NCBI RefSeq assembly: GCF_007362775.1
Contig: NZ_CP041692.1
Location: 3,162,001-3,226,000, forward strand
DNA from: Microlunatus elymi
Lineage (GTDB): Bacteria > Actinomycetota > Actinomycetes > Propionibacteriales > Propionibacteriaceae
Length of the DNA: 64,000 bases
Direction: 5' to 3'
Below, piece by piece: positions 1 through 7,937 of this stretch. A program made the position numbers and the translations under genes. How positions within the stretch are numbered: position 1 is the first letter of the stretch; each line of letters starts with the position of its first letter. The notes below the pieces were generated by a model that was not told the origin of the DNA, did not search any database, and worked only from the letters and a program-made list of their open reading frames with translations.

Positions 1-1
1 C

Positions 2-463
2 GCCGGACTCGCGTACGGGGTGTTGCTGTTCGCCAACGGCGCCGGCGCGGTGCTCGGCGGCTTCCTGCTGGAGGCGACCGGTGCGATCAAACCCAACCTG
101 TCCTGGGCGATCATCGGCACCGCGATGTTCGGTGTCACCACGTTGATCTTCGCCACCACTGGCAGTTATGTCGTCGCGGTGATCGCGTTGCTGATCGGCG
201 GCGTGGCCAACATGGCGTCGATGTCGATCACCCAGAGCATCGTCCAGTTGGAGGCGCCGCCGGGCGATCGCGGCCGGGTGTTCGGCGTGTTCGGCATGTT
301 CGGCAGCGGTCTGCGAGTGGTCGGCGGCGCCACCCTGAGCGGGCTCGGCCTGCTGGTCGGCACCACCCAGTCGGTGGCGATCTGTGCCGCCATCTTCATC
401 GTCGGCACGCTGGTCGTCGGCCTGTACGCCCGCAGCGGCCGGGCTCGAGCGGCCGTGCACTGA
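2..463 (+). CDS. MFS transporter, C-terminal part (5' end outside window)
   Basis: This is the last roughly 150 residues of a polytopic membrane protein; the reading frame is open to the left edge, so the start lies outside the window. Several hydrophobic, glycine- and alanine-rich helices alternate with short loops. A loop with the sequence GDRGRVFGVFG resembles the cytoplasmic loops of major facilitator superfamily carriers. It is probably a secondary transporter or drug/metabolite exporter; the substrate cannot be told from this fragment. It is convergent with the regulator that follows, 23 bp away. Confidence 0.75.
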   Translation, partial: AGLAYGVLLFANGAGAVLGGFLLEATGAIKPNLSWAIIGTAMFGVTTLIFATTGSYVVAVIALLIGGVANMASMSITQSIVQLEAPPGDRGRVFGVFGMFGSGLRVVGGATLSGLGLLVGTTQSVAICAAIFIVGTLVVGLYARSGRARAAVH

Positions 464-486
464 AGCTCAGCCCAATGGATGCAGAC

Positions 487-2040
487 TCAGCGGGCGTCGC
501 TCTGCAGGAGGCTGAGGGCGCGCGCCCTGCGGACCGCCTCGTTGCGCCGGGACACCGCGAGCTTGCGCAGGATGTTGCGGATGTGGGTGCGGATCGTGTT
601 GACCGAGACGAACATGGCCGCGGCGATCTCGTCCGTGGTGAGCAACTCGGCCAGGTAGCCGAGCACCTCCGTCTCCCTGGGCGTCAACGGCTCGATCACA
701 CTCGGCTCCGTGGCCAGCGAGTCCGGTTGACCGATCGCCGCCCGGTTGACCACCACCCGGAGCGCCGGTGTCGCGCCGGCCGTCCGAACGCGCGTCCGAG
801 CTGCCCCCGATCGATCGCCACTCAGTCGCTTGCCATCCACCCGATCGCGAGCGCCGGGATCGTACCCGGTGCGATCGCTGGTCGCCGTTGCGGCGGTTAC
901 CGGCGTCAGCGGGCCCCGGCTGGGCCCTGGAACGTCGGGAATCTGGCCCTTGGCCCGATACCACTCGGCGGCACGACGCCTGAGGCGCGTCAGCCGCGAC
1001 GGGGAGCCGTTGGCGAGCTCGGCGACCAGGAATTCGCGGAAGAAGGGGTGATAGCGATACCACCCCGGCGGCGAGACCGCCTCGAGGAGCACATTGGCCC
1101 GAGCCAGACGCGCCAGCGTACGAGCCGCCAGGCGTCCACCGAGCGCCTCGATCAACCCCGGTTCCAGCACGTCGACCACACTGGTGCGCAACAGGACCTC
1201 CCGTTCCTGCGGCGTCTGGGTTCGCAGCATCTCCGCCATCAGGAACTGCGAGATGTCGCCGGTATCGCCGGCCAATCGCGGGATCTGCACCTCGGGATCG
1301 GCGCCGCGCTCCAACTCCAGCGACGCGAATCGAATCCCGGCCGCCCAGCCGCGCGCGTGCTCGGTAAGCCTCGCCACGGCCGGCGGCCCGACCTCGATCC
1401 CGCCGCGCTCCAGCAGTTCACCCGTCTCGCCGGCGGTGAAGGCCAGGTCGGCCATCCCGACCTCGGCGATCGTGCCCGACAGCCGCAGCCGCGCCAGTGG
1501 CAGCTTCGGATCCGTCCGACACACCAACATCGGCCGGAACTTGCCGCCGCTGTGTCCCAACAGGAAGATCAGTCCGTCGGTCAGCACCGCGTCGGCCAGA
1601 TCGTAGCCGTCCAACACGATCGAGACCGGACGATCCAGCTCGGCCAGCATCGAGCCGAGACGATTCAACGTCCGGCGCGGAGCCCGCGGACCGGAGTACT
1701 GCGCGTCCGGCGGCAACGGCCCCACAGCCGCGCACAGGCCGGCGATGATCAGCGGCCACAGGATGCTGGGCCGCTCGTCGCCCGGCTCGAAGGAGACCCA
1801 GCCGACCGCGTCCCGGCCCGCGCGGCGAGCCCAGGCCGACACGGCGACGGTCTTGCCGCTGCCCGCGGGCGCCCGGACCAGGGTGACCGCCGACGCGGCC
1901 GCCCGACTCAGCTGGTCGGCCACTCGTGGCCGATCGACGTACCACGGCGGCACCTCCGGCGGCGCCAACCGAGCGGCCAGCAGCCGATCGGCGGCGACGC
2001 CGTCGTGACCTTCGAGGTGCTCACGTGGCAGCGCGACCAT
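487..2040 (-). CDS. LuxR-family regulator with MalT-type ATPase domain, shortened
   Basis: The protein has about 517 residues. Near residue 60 there is a Walker A loop (APAGSGKT) in a MalT/AfsR-type NTPase domain, followed by a helical region, and the last 65 residues form a LuxR helix-turn-helix (LTPRETEVL, then VNTIRTHIRNIL). Such LAL regulators sense a ligand with an ATP-driven domain and activate transcription. Family members are commonly 850-950 residues with a long TPR-like sensor; here the middle is nearly absent and replaced by a low-complexity Arg/Thr/Gly linker, so ligand sensing may be lost or altered. An in-frame TTG at 2082 would add 14 residues; ATG 2040 is chosen, but neither has a clear ribosome site. 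Confidence 0.8.
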   Translation of the reverse strand: MVALPREHLEGHDGVAADRLLAARLAPPEVPPWYVDRPRVADQLSRAAASAVTLVRAPAGSGKTVAVSAWARRAGRDAVGWVSFEPGDERPSILWPLIIAGLCAAVGPLPPDAQYSGPRAPRRTLNRLGSMLAELDRPVSIVLDGYDLADAVLTDGLIFLLGHSGGKFRPMLVCRTDPKLPLARLRLSGTIAEVGMADLAFTAGETGELLERGGIEVGPPAVARLTEHARGWAAGIRFASLELERGADPEVQIPRLAGDTGDISQFLMAEMLRTQTPQEREVLLRTSVVDVLEPGLIEALGGRLAARTLARLARANVLLEAVSPPGWYRYHPFFREFLVAELANGSPSRLTRLRRRAAEWYRAKGQIPDVPGPSRGPLTPVTAATATSDRTGYDPGARDRVDGKRLSGDRSGAARTRVRTAGATPALRVVVNRAAIGQPDSLATEPSVIEPLTPRETEVLGYLAELLTTDEIAAAMFVSVNTIRTHIRNILRKLAVSRRNEAVRRARALSLLQSDAR

Positions 2041-2100
2041 GCCCCCAGATTCGGACGAGGCGACGGCAGAGGCATCACCCAATCTGCGTGGCCGACATCT

Positions 2101-3417
2101 TCACCCGGATCGGTCGACCGCGGTGTGCCGACCCGCCCCGCCGATCCCCTGTTCGTCCTGCCCCAGCGCCAGACGACGATCATCCGGATCGCTGACCGAC
2201 GACGCCACCACCCGATCGAGGACGGTCAGCTGATGCGCCACCGCCGGCCGGCGGTCCGCCGGCACCTGCTCGGCCAGATCCGACAGCATCGCCCGCAACC
2301 GCCGGCTGGTCTGCGCCGACGTGACCCCGTACAGCCGGATCTCGCTGACGCCTAGTTGAAGGTAGTCCTCCCAGGTACGAGACGGGATGACCAGCCGCAA
2401 CCGGGCCGCCGGGTCGAGCCAGATCCGCCGGGTCGCGGTCTCGCTGCTGCCGATCCTGGTCAGGAAGGCGCCGATGTGGTTGATCAGCTGGGTCGCCGTG
2501 GTCGGGTCGTTGACGGCCGGAGACAGCGCCCGGATCGCGATGTCGACCATGATCCGCAGCGCGAACGCCGGATCCTGATCGATGGTCCGTTCGTGACCGA
2601 GCGCGACCATCCCGCGCAACCGCCGGGCCTCCTTCGTGCCGGCGACCCCATAGACGTCGACGACTACGCCGCCCTCGATGACGAAATCGCCAACGGCGTG
2701 CGGAAGCACGCAGACCGCCGAGTGCCGGGTGGCCCAACGCACCAGACCTTCGGTGTGCACGGCCTGAATCGCGCCGGATTGCCCAGCCCGCACCCTGACA
2801 TCGGGTTTTCTACGGCCCAGCGTTCCGGCACTTCCGTTGCCGGACTCGCCGTACGGGACTTGGGAGCGATCACCCATCAGCCGGATGATGCGCAGTCCCG
2901 CCTGAGCCATCGCAGCGGCCACCGCCACCGGCCGCAGCATGTGCAGGAAGCGGTCCACATAAACCAGCAACAGGATCAGATCCAGGGTCACCGCGACGCC
3001 GGCCGCCGAGACCCCGATGTCCGGCACCGAGTCGGGTTCGATCCGGCGCAGCAACGCATAGCTGAAGGTGAACGTCGCGGTGAATGCAGCCAACGTGATC
3101 TTCTGCACCCGGTCGCGATACCACAACCGCATGAACCGAGCAGACAGCGTGCCGGTGGCCATCTGGACAACCAGCACAGTGATGGTCACCACCAACCCCA
3201 GCAAGCCGACCATCGCCCCCGCTATGGCCGCCAGCACACTGCTCGCCGTGCCGGAGGAATACGACCAGCCGGCGGGTAGCTGCCACCGACCTTCCAGGGC
3301 GACATCGATCCTGGACACGACAACCCCGGCGATGGCGCCCAGCAACGGAACGGCCCACAGGCTCTGGCGCACCTGTTGCCGGATCCGGAACCGCACTGCC
3401 CACGACACCGCGTCCAT
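2101..3417 (-). CDS. DUF2254 family membrane protein
   Basis: A 438-residue membrane protein. Four hydrophobic segments fill the first 170 residues. They are followed by a soluble region with the features of DUF2254 proteins: a GDFVIEGG stretch, a DQDPAFALRIMVDIAIRAL segment and SPAVNDPTTA. The biochemical role of the family is not known. The start ATG at 3417 precedes the first hydrophobic region; in-frame starts further upstream exist but lie in sequence without coding character. It is divergent from zwf, with about 170 bp between the starts. Confidence 0.8.
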   Translation of the reverse strand: MDAVSWAVRFRIRQQVRQSLWAVPLLGAIAGVVVSRIDVALEGRWQLPAGWSYSSGTASSVLAAIAGAMVGLLGLVVTITVLVVQMATGTLSARFMRLWYRDRVQKITLAAFTATFTFSYALLRRIEPDSVPDIGVSAAGVAVTLDLILLLVYVDRFLHMLRPVAVAAAMAQAGLRIIRLMGDRSQVPYGESGNGSAGTLGRRKPDVRVRAGQSGAIQAVHTEGLVRWATRHSAVCVLPHAVGDFVIEGGVVVDVYGVAGTKEARRLRGMVALGHERTIDQDPAFALRIMVDIAIRALSPAVNDPTTATQLINHIGAFLTRIGSSETATRRIWLDPAARLRLVIPSRTWEDYLQLGVSEIRLYGVTSAQTSRRLRAMLSDLAEQVPADRRPAVAHQLTVLDRVVASSVSDPDDRRLALGQDEQGIGGAGRHTAVDRSG

Positions 3418-3588
3418 GCAAGCAACCCGGCCGGGGCTGCGCCTCATCCGAGGTAGGTGAAGCGCGGTCCCTGCAGCCGGCCGCCTCATCCCGCGGTGAT
3501 GATGACTCGGCACCGGCGCATTCCTAGATTCGGCAGTGTCGACGCGGGATCGATCAGCGGGGTCGAGGAGATCGAGGGGTAGGTCATC

Positions 3589-4986
3589 GTGGGAGAGAAT
3601 CAGTCCGCAGACGTGTTCGTGGTGTTCGGAATCACCGGCGATCTGGCGAAGGTGATGACCTTCCGATCGTTGTACCGGCTGGAGGCCCGCGGGTTGCTGC
3701 ACTGCCCGATCGTCGGTGTGGCCGCCGACGACTGGACGATCGACCAGCTCGTCCAGCGTGCCCGGGAATCGATCGAGGGTGCGGGCGAGCAGCTCGATCA
3801 GACGATCTTCGACCGGTTTGCCGCACGACTTTCCTATGTCAGTGGCGATTTCACCGACGACACCCTCTACGGTCTGGTCAGCGACGCCGTGAAGGACGCC
3901 GGGTGCCCGGTCTACTACCTGGAGATCCCGCCGTTCCTGTTCGGCACGGTGGTCGGCGGACTGTCCAAGGCGGGTCTGACCCGCACCGGGCGGGTGGTGG
4001 TGGAGAAGCCGTTCGGCCACGATCTGGCCTCCGCCCGCAGCCTGGCCGCCGAACTTCATCAGTACGTCGAGGAGCCGCAGCTCTACCGCATTGATCACTA
4101 CCTCGGAAAGATGGGCACCGAGGAGATCCTCTATCTGCGCTTCGCCAACACCGTCCTGGAACCGATCTGGAACCGCAACTACGTCAAGTGCGTGCAGATC
4201 ACCATGGCCGAGAGCTTCGGTGTCGAGGATCGAGGGCACTTCTACGACCCGGTCGGTGCGCTGCGCGACGTCGTCGTCAACCACCTGATGCAGGTCGTCG
4301 CCGCCGCGGCCATGGAGGCTCCGGCACGAGGCGATCCGCGGACGATCACCGAGGCCCAGTTGGCGTTGTTCTCCTCGGTCGTCGAAGCCGATCCGGCCGA
4401 CTACTGCCGCGGTCAGTACGACGGCTACCGCGACGTCGACGGAGTCGCCGACGGATCGACGACGGAGACCTATGCGGCGCTGCGGCTGGAGATCGAGAAC
4501 TGGCGCTGGTCCGGCGTCCCGTTCTTCATCCGTACCGGCAAGCGGCTGTCGGCCACCCAGACCGAGTTGCGAGTGGTGTTCAAGAACTCACCACGACTCG
4601 GCTTCTTCGCGCCCGGCCATCGTCCGCAGCCCAATCAAGTGGTGGTCACCCTGGACCCGGCGACCGGGATCCGGTTCGTCGTCGACGCGCATCGTGCCGA
4701 CGCCGCCAGTGCCGCGCCGATCGAACTCGACATGGAGTTCTCCCGCGAGGGCGGCGAAGGACCGACACCGTACGAGGTGCTGCTCGATGCCGCGCTACGC
4801 GGGGACAACACCCGCTTCGTCCGGCAGGACGTCGTCGACGAGGAGTGGCGGGTGATGCAGCCACTGCTGGACAACCCGACGCCGATCCACGCCTATCATC
4901 CGGGCAGCTGGGGTCCGGCGGCAGCCGATCGGCTGACCGCTGATCACGGTGGCTGGCACACCCCCTGGATCATTCCCACGAGCTGA
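3589..4986 (+). CDS. zwf: Glucose-6-phosphate 1-dehydrogenase
   Basis: Oxidises glucose 6-phosphate to 6-phosphogluconolactone with NAD(P)+, the entry step of the oxidative pentose phosphate pathway, in the cytosol. The 465-residue protein has the nucleotide-binding motif GITGDLAK (residues 14-21), EKPFG (139-143), the substrate-binding RIDHYLGK (167-174) and a conserved NH at 231-232 that fits the catalytic histidine. It is somewhat shorter than the usual 490-510 residues. The GTG start has a GAGG-type ribosome site about 12 nt upstream. There is no opcA, tal or gnd beside it, so it may be a second, accessory copy. Confidence 0.93.
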   Translation: MGENQSADVFVVFGITGDLAKVMTFRSLYRLEARGLLHCPIVGVAADDWTIDQLVQRARESIEGAGEQLDQTIFDRFAARLSYVSGDFTDDTLYGLVSDAVKDAGCPVYYLEIPPFLFGTVVGGLSKAGLTRTGRVVVEKPFGHDLASARSLAAELHQYVEEPQLYRIDHYLGKMGTEEILYLRFANTVLEPIWNRNYVKCVQITMAESFGVEDRGHFYDPVGALRDVVVNHLMQVVAAAAMEAPARGDPRTITEAQLALFSSVVEADPADYCRGQYDGYRDVDGVADGSTTETYAALRLEIENWRWSGVPFFIRTGKRLSATQTELRVVFKNSPRLGFFAPGHRPQPNQVVVTLDPATGIRFVVDAHRADAASAAPIELDMEFSREGGEGPTPYEVLLDAALRGDNTRFVRQDVVDEEWRVMQPLLDNPTPIHAYHPGSWGPAAADRLTADHGGWHTPWIIPTS

Positions 4987-5027
4987 TCATTCCCGCCGGC
5001 CGATCATCTCCCGCCGGTTCACCCGAG

Positions 5028-6581
5028 TCAGCCCAGCCGGGCCAGCAGGTGATCACCGACCCGCAGCGCATTGGCCATCGCAGTCAGCGCCGGATTGACC
5101 GCGCCGATGCTGGGGAAGAAGCTGGTGTCGACCACGTACAGATTGTCCAGTTCGTGCGCCTTGCAGTCGGTGTCCAGCACCGAGGTCGCCGGATCGGCAC
5201 CGAAGCGGACGGTGCCGGCCTGGTGAGCGCAGCCGGCCAGCGGGATGTCGGTCTTCATGTAGACGTCCCGTGGAATCAGATGACGCGGATGCATGCCCAA
5301 CTGGTTCAGGTGTTTCCTGATCCGCTGATAGAGCTGCTTCAGTGGTTCCTTGTTGTTGGGCGTGTAGCTGAGCACCACATTGCCCTTGTCGTCCAGGGTG
5401 ATCCGGTTGTCCGGATCCGGCAGATCCTCGGTGGATAGCCAGAAGTCCACCGCATGCTCGGCGAGCTCGGTGAGCGCGAATCCCGGTGCCAGTGCGGTCT
5501 GGATCGGCTTTTCGCCGCGATACATCGGCGCCGAGGACTTGCCGACCATCTGCACATTGCCCATCGGATAGACGAAGTCGGCGTCGCCGAAGTAGTAGTC
5601 GTTGACACACAGCGTCTTCTGGAATCTGGTGTCGTTCCGCTCGGCCGAGACGGCCAGGAACGCTCGACTGTTGTGGAACACATAGTTGCGACCGACCTGA
5701 TCCGAGCCGTTGGCCAGCCCCCGCGGATGCTGGTCGTTGGCGCTGGCCAGCAGGAGCTTGGCCGAGTTGACCGCACCGGCACTGACCACCACCACCGACC
5801 CGCTGAACTGCTGTTCGATCCCGTCGACGTCGGCCGAAACGGTGGTCACCGTCCGGCCCGAATCGTCGGTCAGCAACCGCTGCACCACGGCGTTGCGGAC
5901 GAGGGTGACGTTGTCGTGCTCCAGGGCGGGGCGTACGGCGATCACGTCGGCATCGGACTTGGCGTGGACCAGGCAGGGGAAGCCGTCGCAGGTGGCGCAG
6001 CGGATGCAGGCGCTGTGGACCGGATCCGCCTCGTCCAGCATCACCCCCGAGGGCGCGTGGAAGGGGTGCAACCCGGCCTGTGTGAGATCGGTGAAGAGCT
6101 GGGCGATCCGTGGCTCGTGCGACACCGGAGGATATGGGTAAGGAGCACTGGCCGGCGGGTCGGTCGGGTCGTCCCCGTGGGCGCCGTGCACCTGGTACAG
6201 CTGCTCGGCCTCGGTGTAGTACGGCTCCAGCACGTCGTAGCCGATCGGCCAGGCCGGCGACAACCCGCCGTGGTGCCGAAGCTCACCGAAATCCCGCTCG
6301 CGCAGCCGGTAGAGCGCGGCCCCATAGAACTTGGTCGAACCGCCGACGAAGTAGTGCACCTGCGGCTGGAAGGCCTTGCCGCTGGGGCTGTACCAGGTGT
6401 CCGGTGAGATGTACCGGTTGTCCACGAAGACCGCGGTCGCGTCCCAGTTCTCGATCTCGCGCGGCAGCCAGTCACCGCGTTCCAAGATCAGGATCCGCTT
6501 CCCGGACGGAGCCAATCGGTGGGCCAGGGTGCCGCCACCGGCACCGGAGCCGATGATGATCACGTCGTACTCGTCTGACAT
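5028..6581 (-). CDS. GMC family FAD oxidoreductase with a four-cysteine motif
   Basis: A 517-residue flavoprotein that probably oxidises a sugar or other alcohol. Its FAD-binding motif GSGAGGGTLA lies at residues 11-20. The C-terminal catalytic pair expected for GMC enzymes is present (His453 in CAHQAGT, Asn496 in AVNP). Cysteines at 192, 195, 198 and 203 form C-x2-C-x2-C-x4-C, followed by an AKSDA segment; this resembles the cysteine-rich stretch that binds an iron-sulfur cluster in bacterial FAD-glucose dehydrogenases, although cluster binding here is inference. No signal peptide is seen. The ATG overlaps the stop of the preceding NDH-2-like gene by one base and has a strong GAGGAGGG site, so the two are probably co-translated. 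Confidence 0.85.
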   Translation of the reverse strand: MSDEYDVIIIGSGAGGGTLAHRLAPSGKRILILERGDWLPREIENWDATAVFVDNRYISPDTWYSPSGKAFQPQVHYFVGGSTKFYGAALYRLRERDFGELRHHGGLSPAWPIGYDVLEPYYTEAEQLYQVHGAHGDDPTDPPASAPYPYPPVSHEPRIAQLFTDLTQAGLHPFHAPSGVMLDEADPVHSACIRCATCDGFPCLVHAKSDADVIAVRPALEHDNVTLVRNAVVQRLLTDDSGRTVTTVSADVDGIEQQFSGSVVVVSAGAVNSAKLLLASANDQHPRGLANGSDQVGRNYVFHNSRAFLAVSAERNDTRFQKTLCVNDYYFGDADFVYPMGNVQMVGKSSAPMYRGEKPIQTALAPGFALTELAEHAVDFWLSTEDLPDPDNRITLDDKGNVVLSYTPNNKEPLKQLYQRIRKHLNQLGMHPRHLIPRDVYMKTDIPLAGCAHQAGTVRFGADPATSVLDTDCKAHELDNLYVVDTSFFPSIGAVNPALTAMANALRVGDHLLARLG

Positions 6582-7891
6582 CACACCCTCCTCGGATGCA
6601 TCACGATGTGCGGTCGGTCCAGCTCGTCGTCGCTCCAGGCGATCCGCTGCGGCTGTGCCGATGACTCCAGGGCGGCCGAGTGATCCCGGTCGAAGTAGTC
6701 CTCCGCCCAGGTCAGGAAGGCGTCGACCTTGCTGTGCGCGCCGCTCAGCAGCATCGCGTGTACGCCGAGCCAGGCGCCGAAGGCCACCGGGCCCTCGACC
6801 TGATGGTGCCGCTTGCCGACCGCTGCGACGGCGGCGTTGCGGCCGATCATGGCCATGATCCCCTTGTCCTTGTAGCGGAAGGACTCGGTGTTGTGTTGCC
6901 GCCGTTCGCGGAGGATGTTCTCGGCGGCCCAACGGCCGGATTGCTGGGCCACCGACCCCAGTTGCGGCAGTGCCGCGTCGCCGTCGTCGGTGCTCGGGAT
7001 GTTGGCCACGTCGCCGACCGCATAAACCCCGGGGTAGCCGTTGACCGTGAGATCGGATCGGACGTCCACCCGACCGCCTCGGCCGAGGACCGAACCGGCG
7101 GACGCGACCACCGCGGGACCCTGCTCACCCGCGGCCCAGACGGTGGTCCCGGCGGACAACGTGCTGCCGTCGTCGAGGTCGATCGCGGACTGACGAATCG
7201 CGGTCACCCCGGTGCTCAGCCGGATCGAGGCGCCGTGCTCGGTCAGCTTCGCCGAGGTGTAGGCGTGGGCCTTGTCCGGGAACGGCAGCAGCAGCGCCGG
7301 ACCACGGTCGACGATGGTGATCTGCGGCATCCGGGTCAGCCGTCCGGTGCGATGCAGCTCGGCCATCAGCTCGGCCAGGGCTCCGGTGATCTCGACTCCG
7401 GTCGGCCCGCCGCCGACCACGACCACGTCGAGCTTCCCGTCGTCGTCGCCGCCGGCCGCGAACGCCCCGTCGAGCAGCCGCCGCAGATGCGAGCGCAGCC
7501 GTTCGGCGTCCACCACGGAGTAGAGCGGGAAGCCGTACTCGGCAGCACCCGGCACCCCGAAGAAGTTCGGCCGGGCGCCGGCGGCCAGCACGAGCTCGGC
7601 GCCGGTCAGCGTCCGGCCGTCGGCCAGCCCCAGCCGATGCTGGTCGAGATCGACCTGCTCGACCTCGGTGTTGACCAGCTGTACCGACGGGTAGTCGTTG
7701 AAGATGCTGCGATGTGGCCGGGCCACGTCCTCGGCCGGCAATTGGGAGCTGGCCACCTGATAGAGCAGCGGCTGGAACTGGTGGTAGTCGTTGCGGTCGA
7801 CGAGCGTGACCGGGATCCCCTCGTCGCCGAGCCTCAGCGCGGTCGCGACGCCGGCCAGCCCACCACCGAGGACGAGCACCTCGTCGGCCAT
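6581..7891 (-). CDS. Type II NADH dehydrogenase-like FAD oxidoreductase
   Basis: A 436-residue two-dinucleotide-binding flavoprotein. The FAD motif LGGGLAGVATALRL is at the N-terminus. A second Rossmann motif, VVGGGPTGVE, near residue 160 fits NAD(P)H binding, and VYAVGDVANIP near residue 295 is the usual third FAD motif. It resembles NDH-2 enzymes, which pass electrons from NADH to quinone at the inner face of the membrane without pumping protons. The C-terminal region (residues 345-400) is amphipathic rather than clearly membrane-spanning. A strong GGAGGAGG-type ribosome site precedes the ATG. Neighbouring cytochrome bd and oxidoreductase genes support a respiratory role. Confidence 0.85.
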   Translation of the reverse strand: MADEVLVLGGGLAGVATALRLGDEGIPVTLVDRNDYHQFQPLLYQVASSQLPAEDVARPHRSIFNDYPSVQLVNTEVEQVDLDQHRLGLADGRTLTGAELVLAAGARPNFFGVPGAAEYGFPLYSVVDAERLRSHLRRLLDGAFAAGGDDDGKLDVVVVGGGPTGVEITGALAELMAELHRTGRLTRMPQITIVDRGPALLLPFPDKAHAYTSAKLTEHGASIRLSTGVTAIRQSAIDLDDGSTLSAGTTVWAAGEQGPAVVASAGSVLGRGGRVDVRSDLTVNGYPGVYAVGDVANIPSTDDGDAALPQLGSVAQQSGRWAAENILRERRQHNTESFRYKDKGIMAMIGRNAAVAAVGKRHHQVEGPVAFGAWLGVHAMLLSGAHSKVDAFLTWAEDYFDRDHSAALESSAQPQRIAWSDDELDRPHIVMHPRRV

Positions 7892-7937
7892 CTCCCCTCC
7901 TCCTGCCTCACTGTTCCCGGCGGCCCTGTCAGGTTGC

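Noticed and set aside
475-2355. Long plus-strand open frame of 626 codons antisense to the LuxR-type regulator
   Set aside because: Composition is that of a shadow frame (rich in Arg, Gln, His, Pro) and lacks domains; the minus-strand gene has clear motifs.
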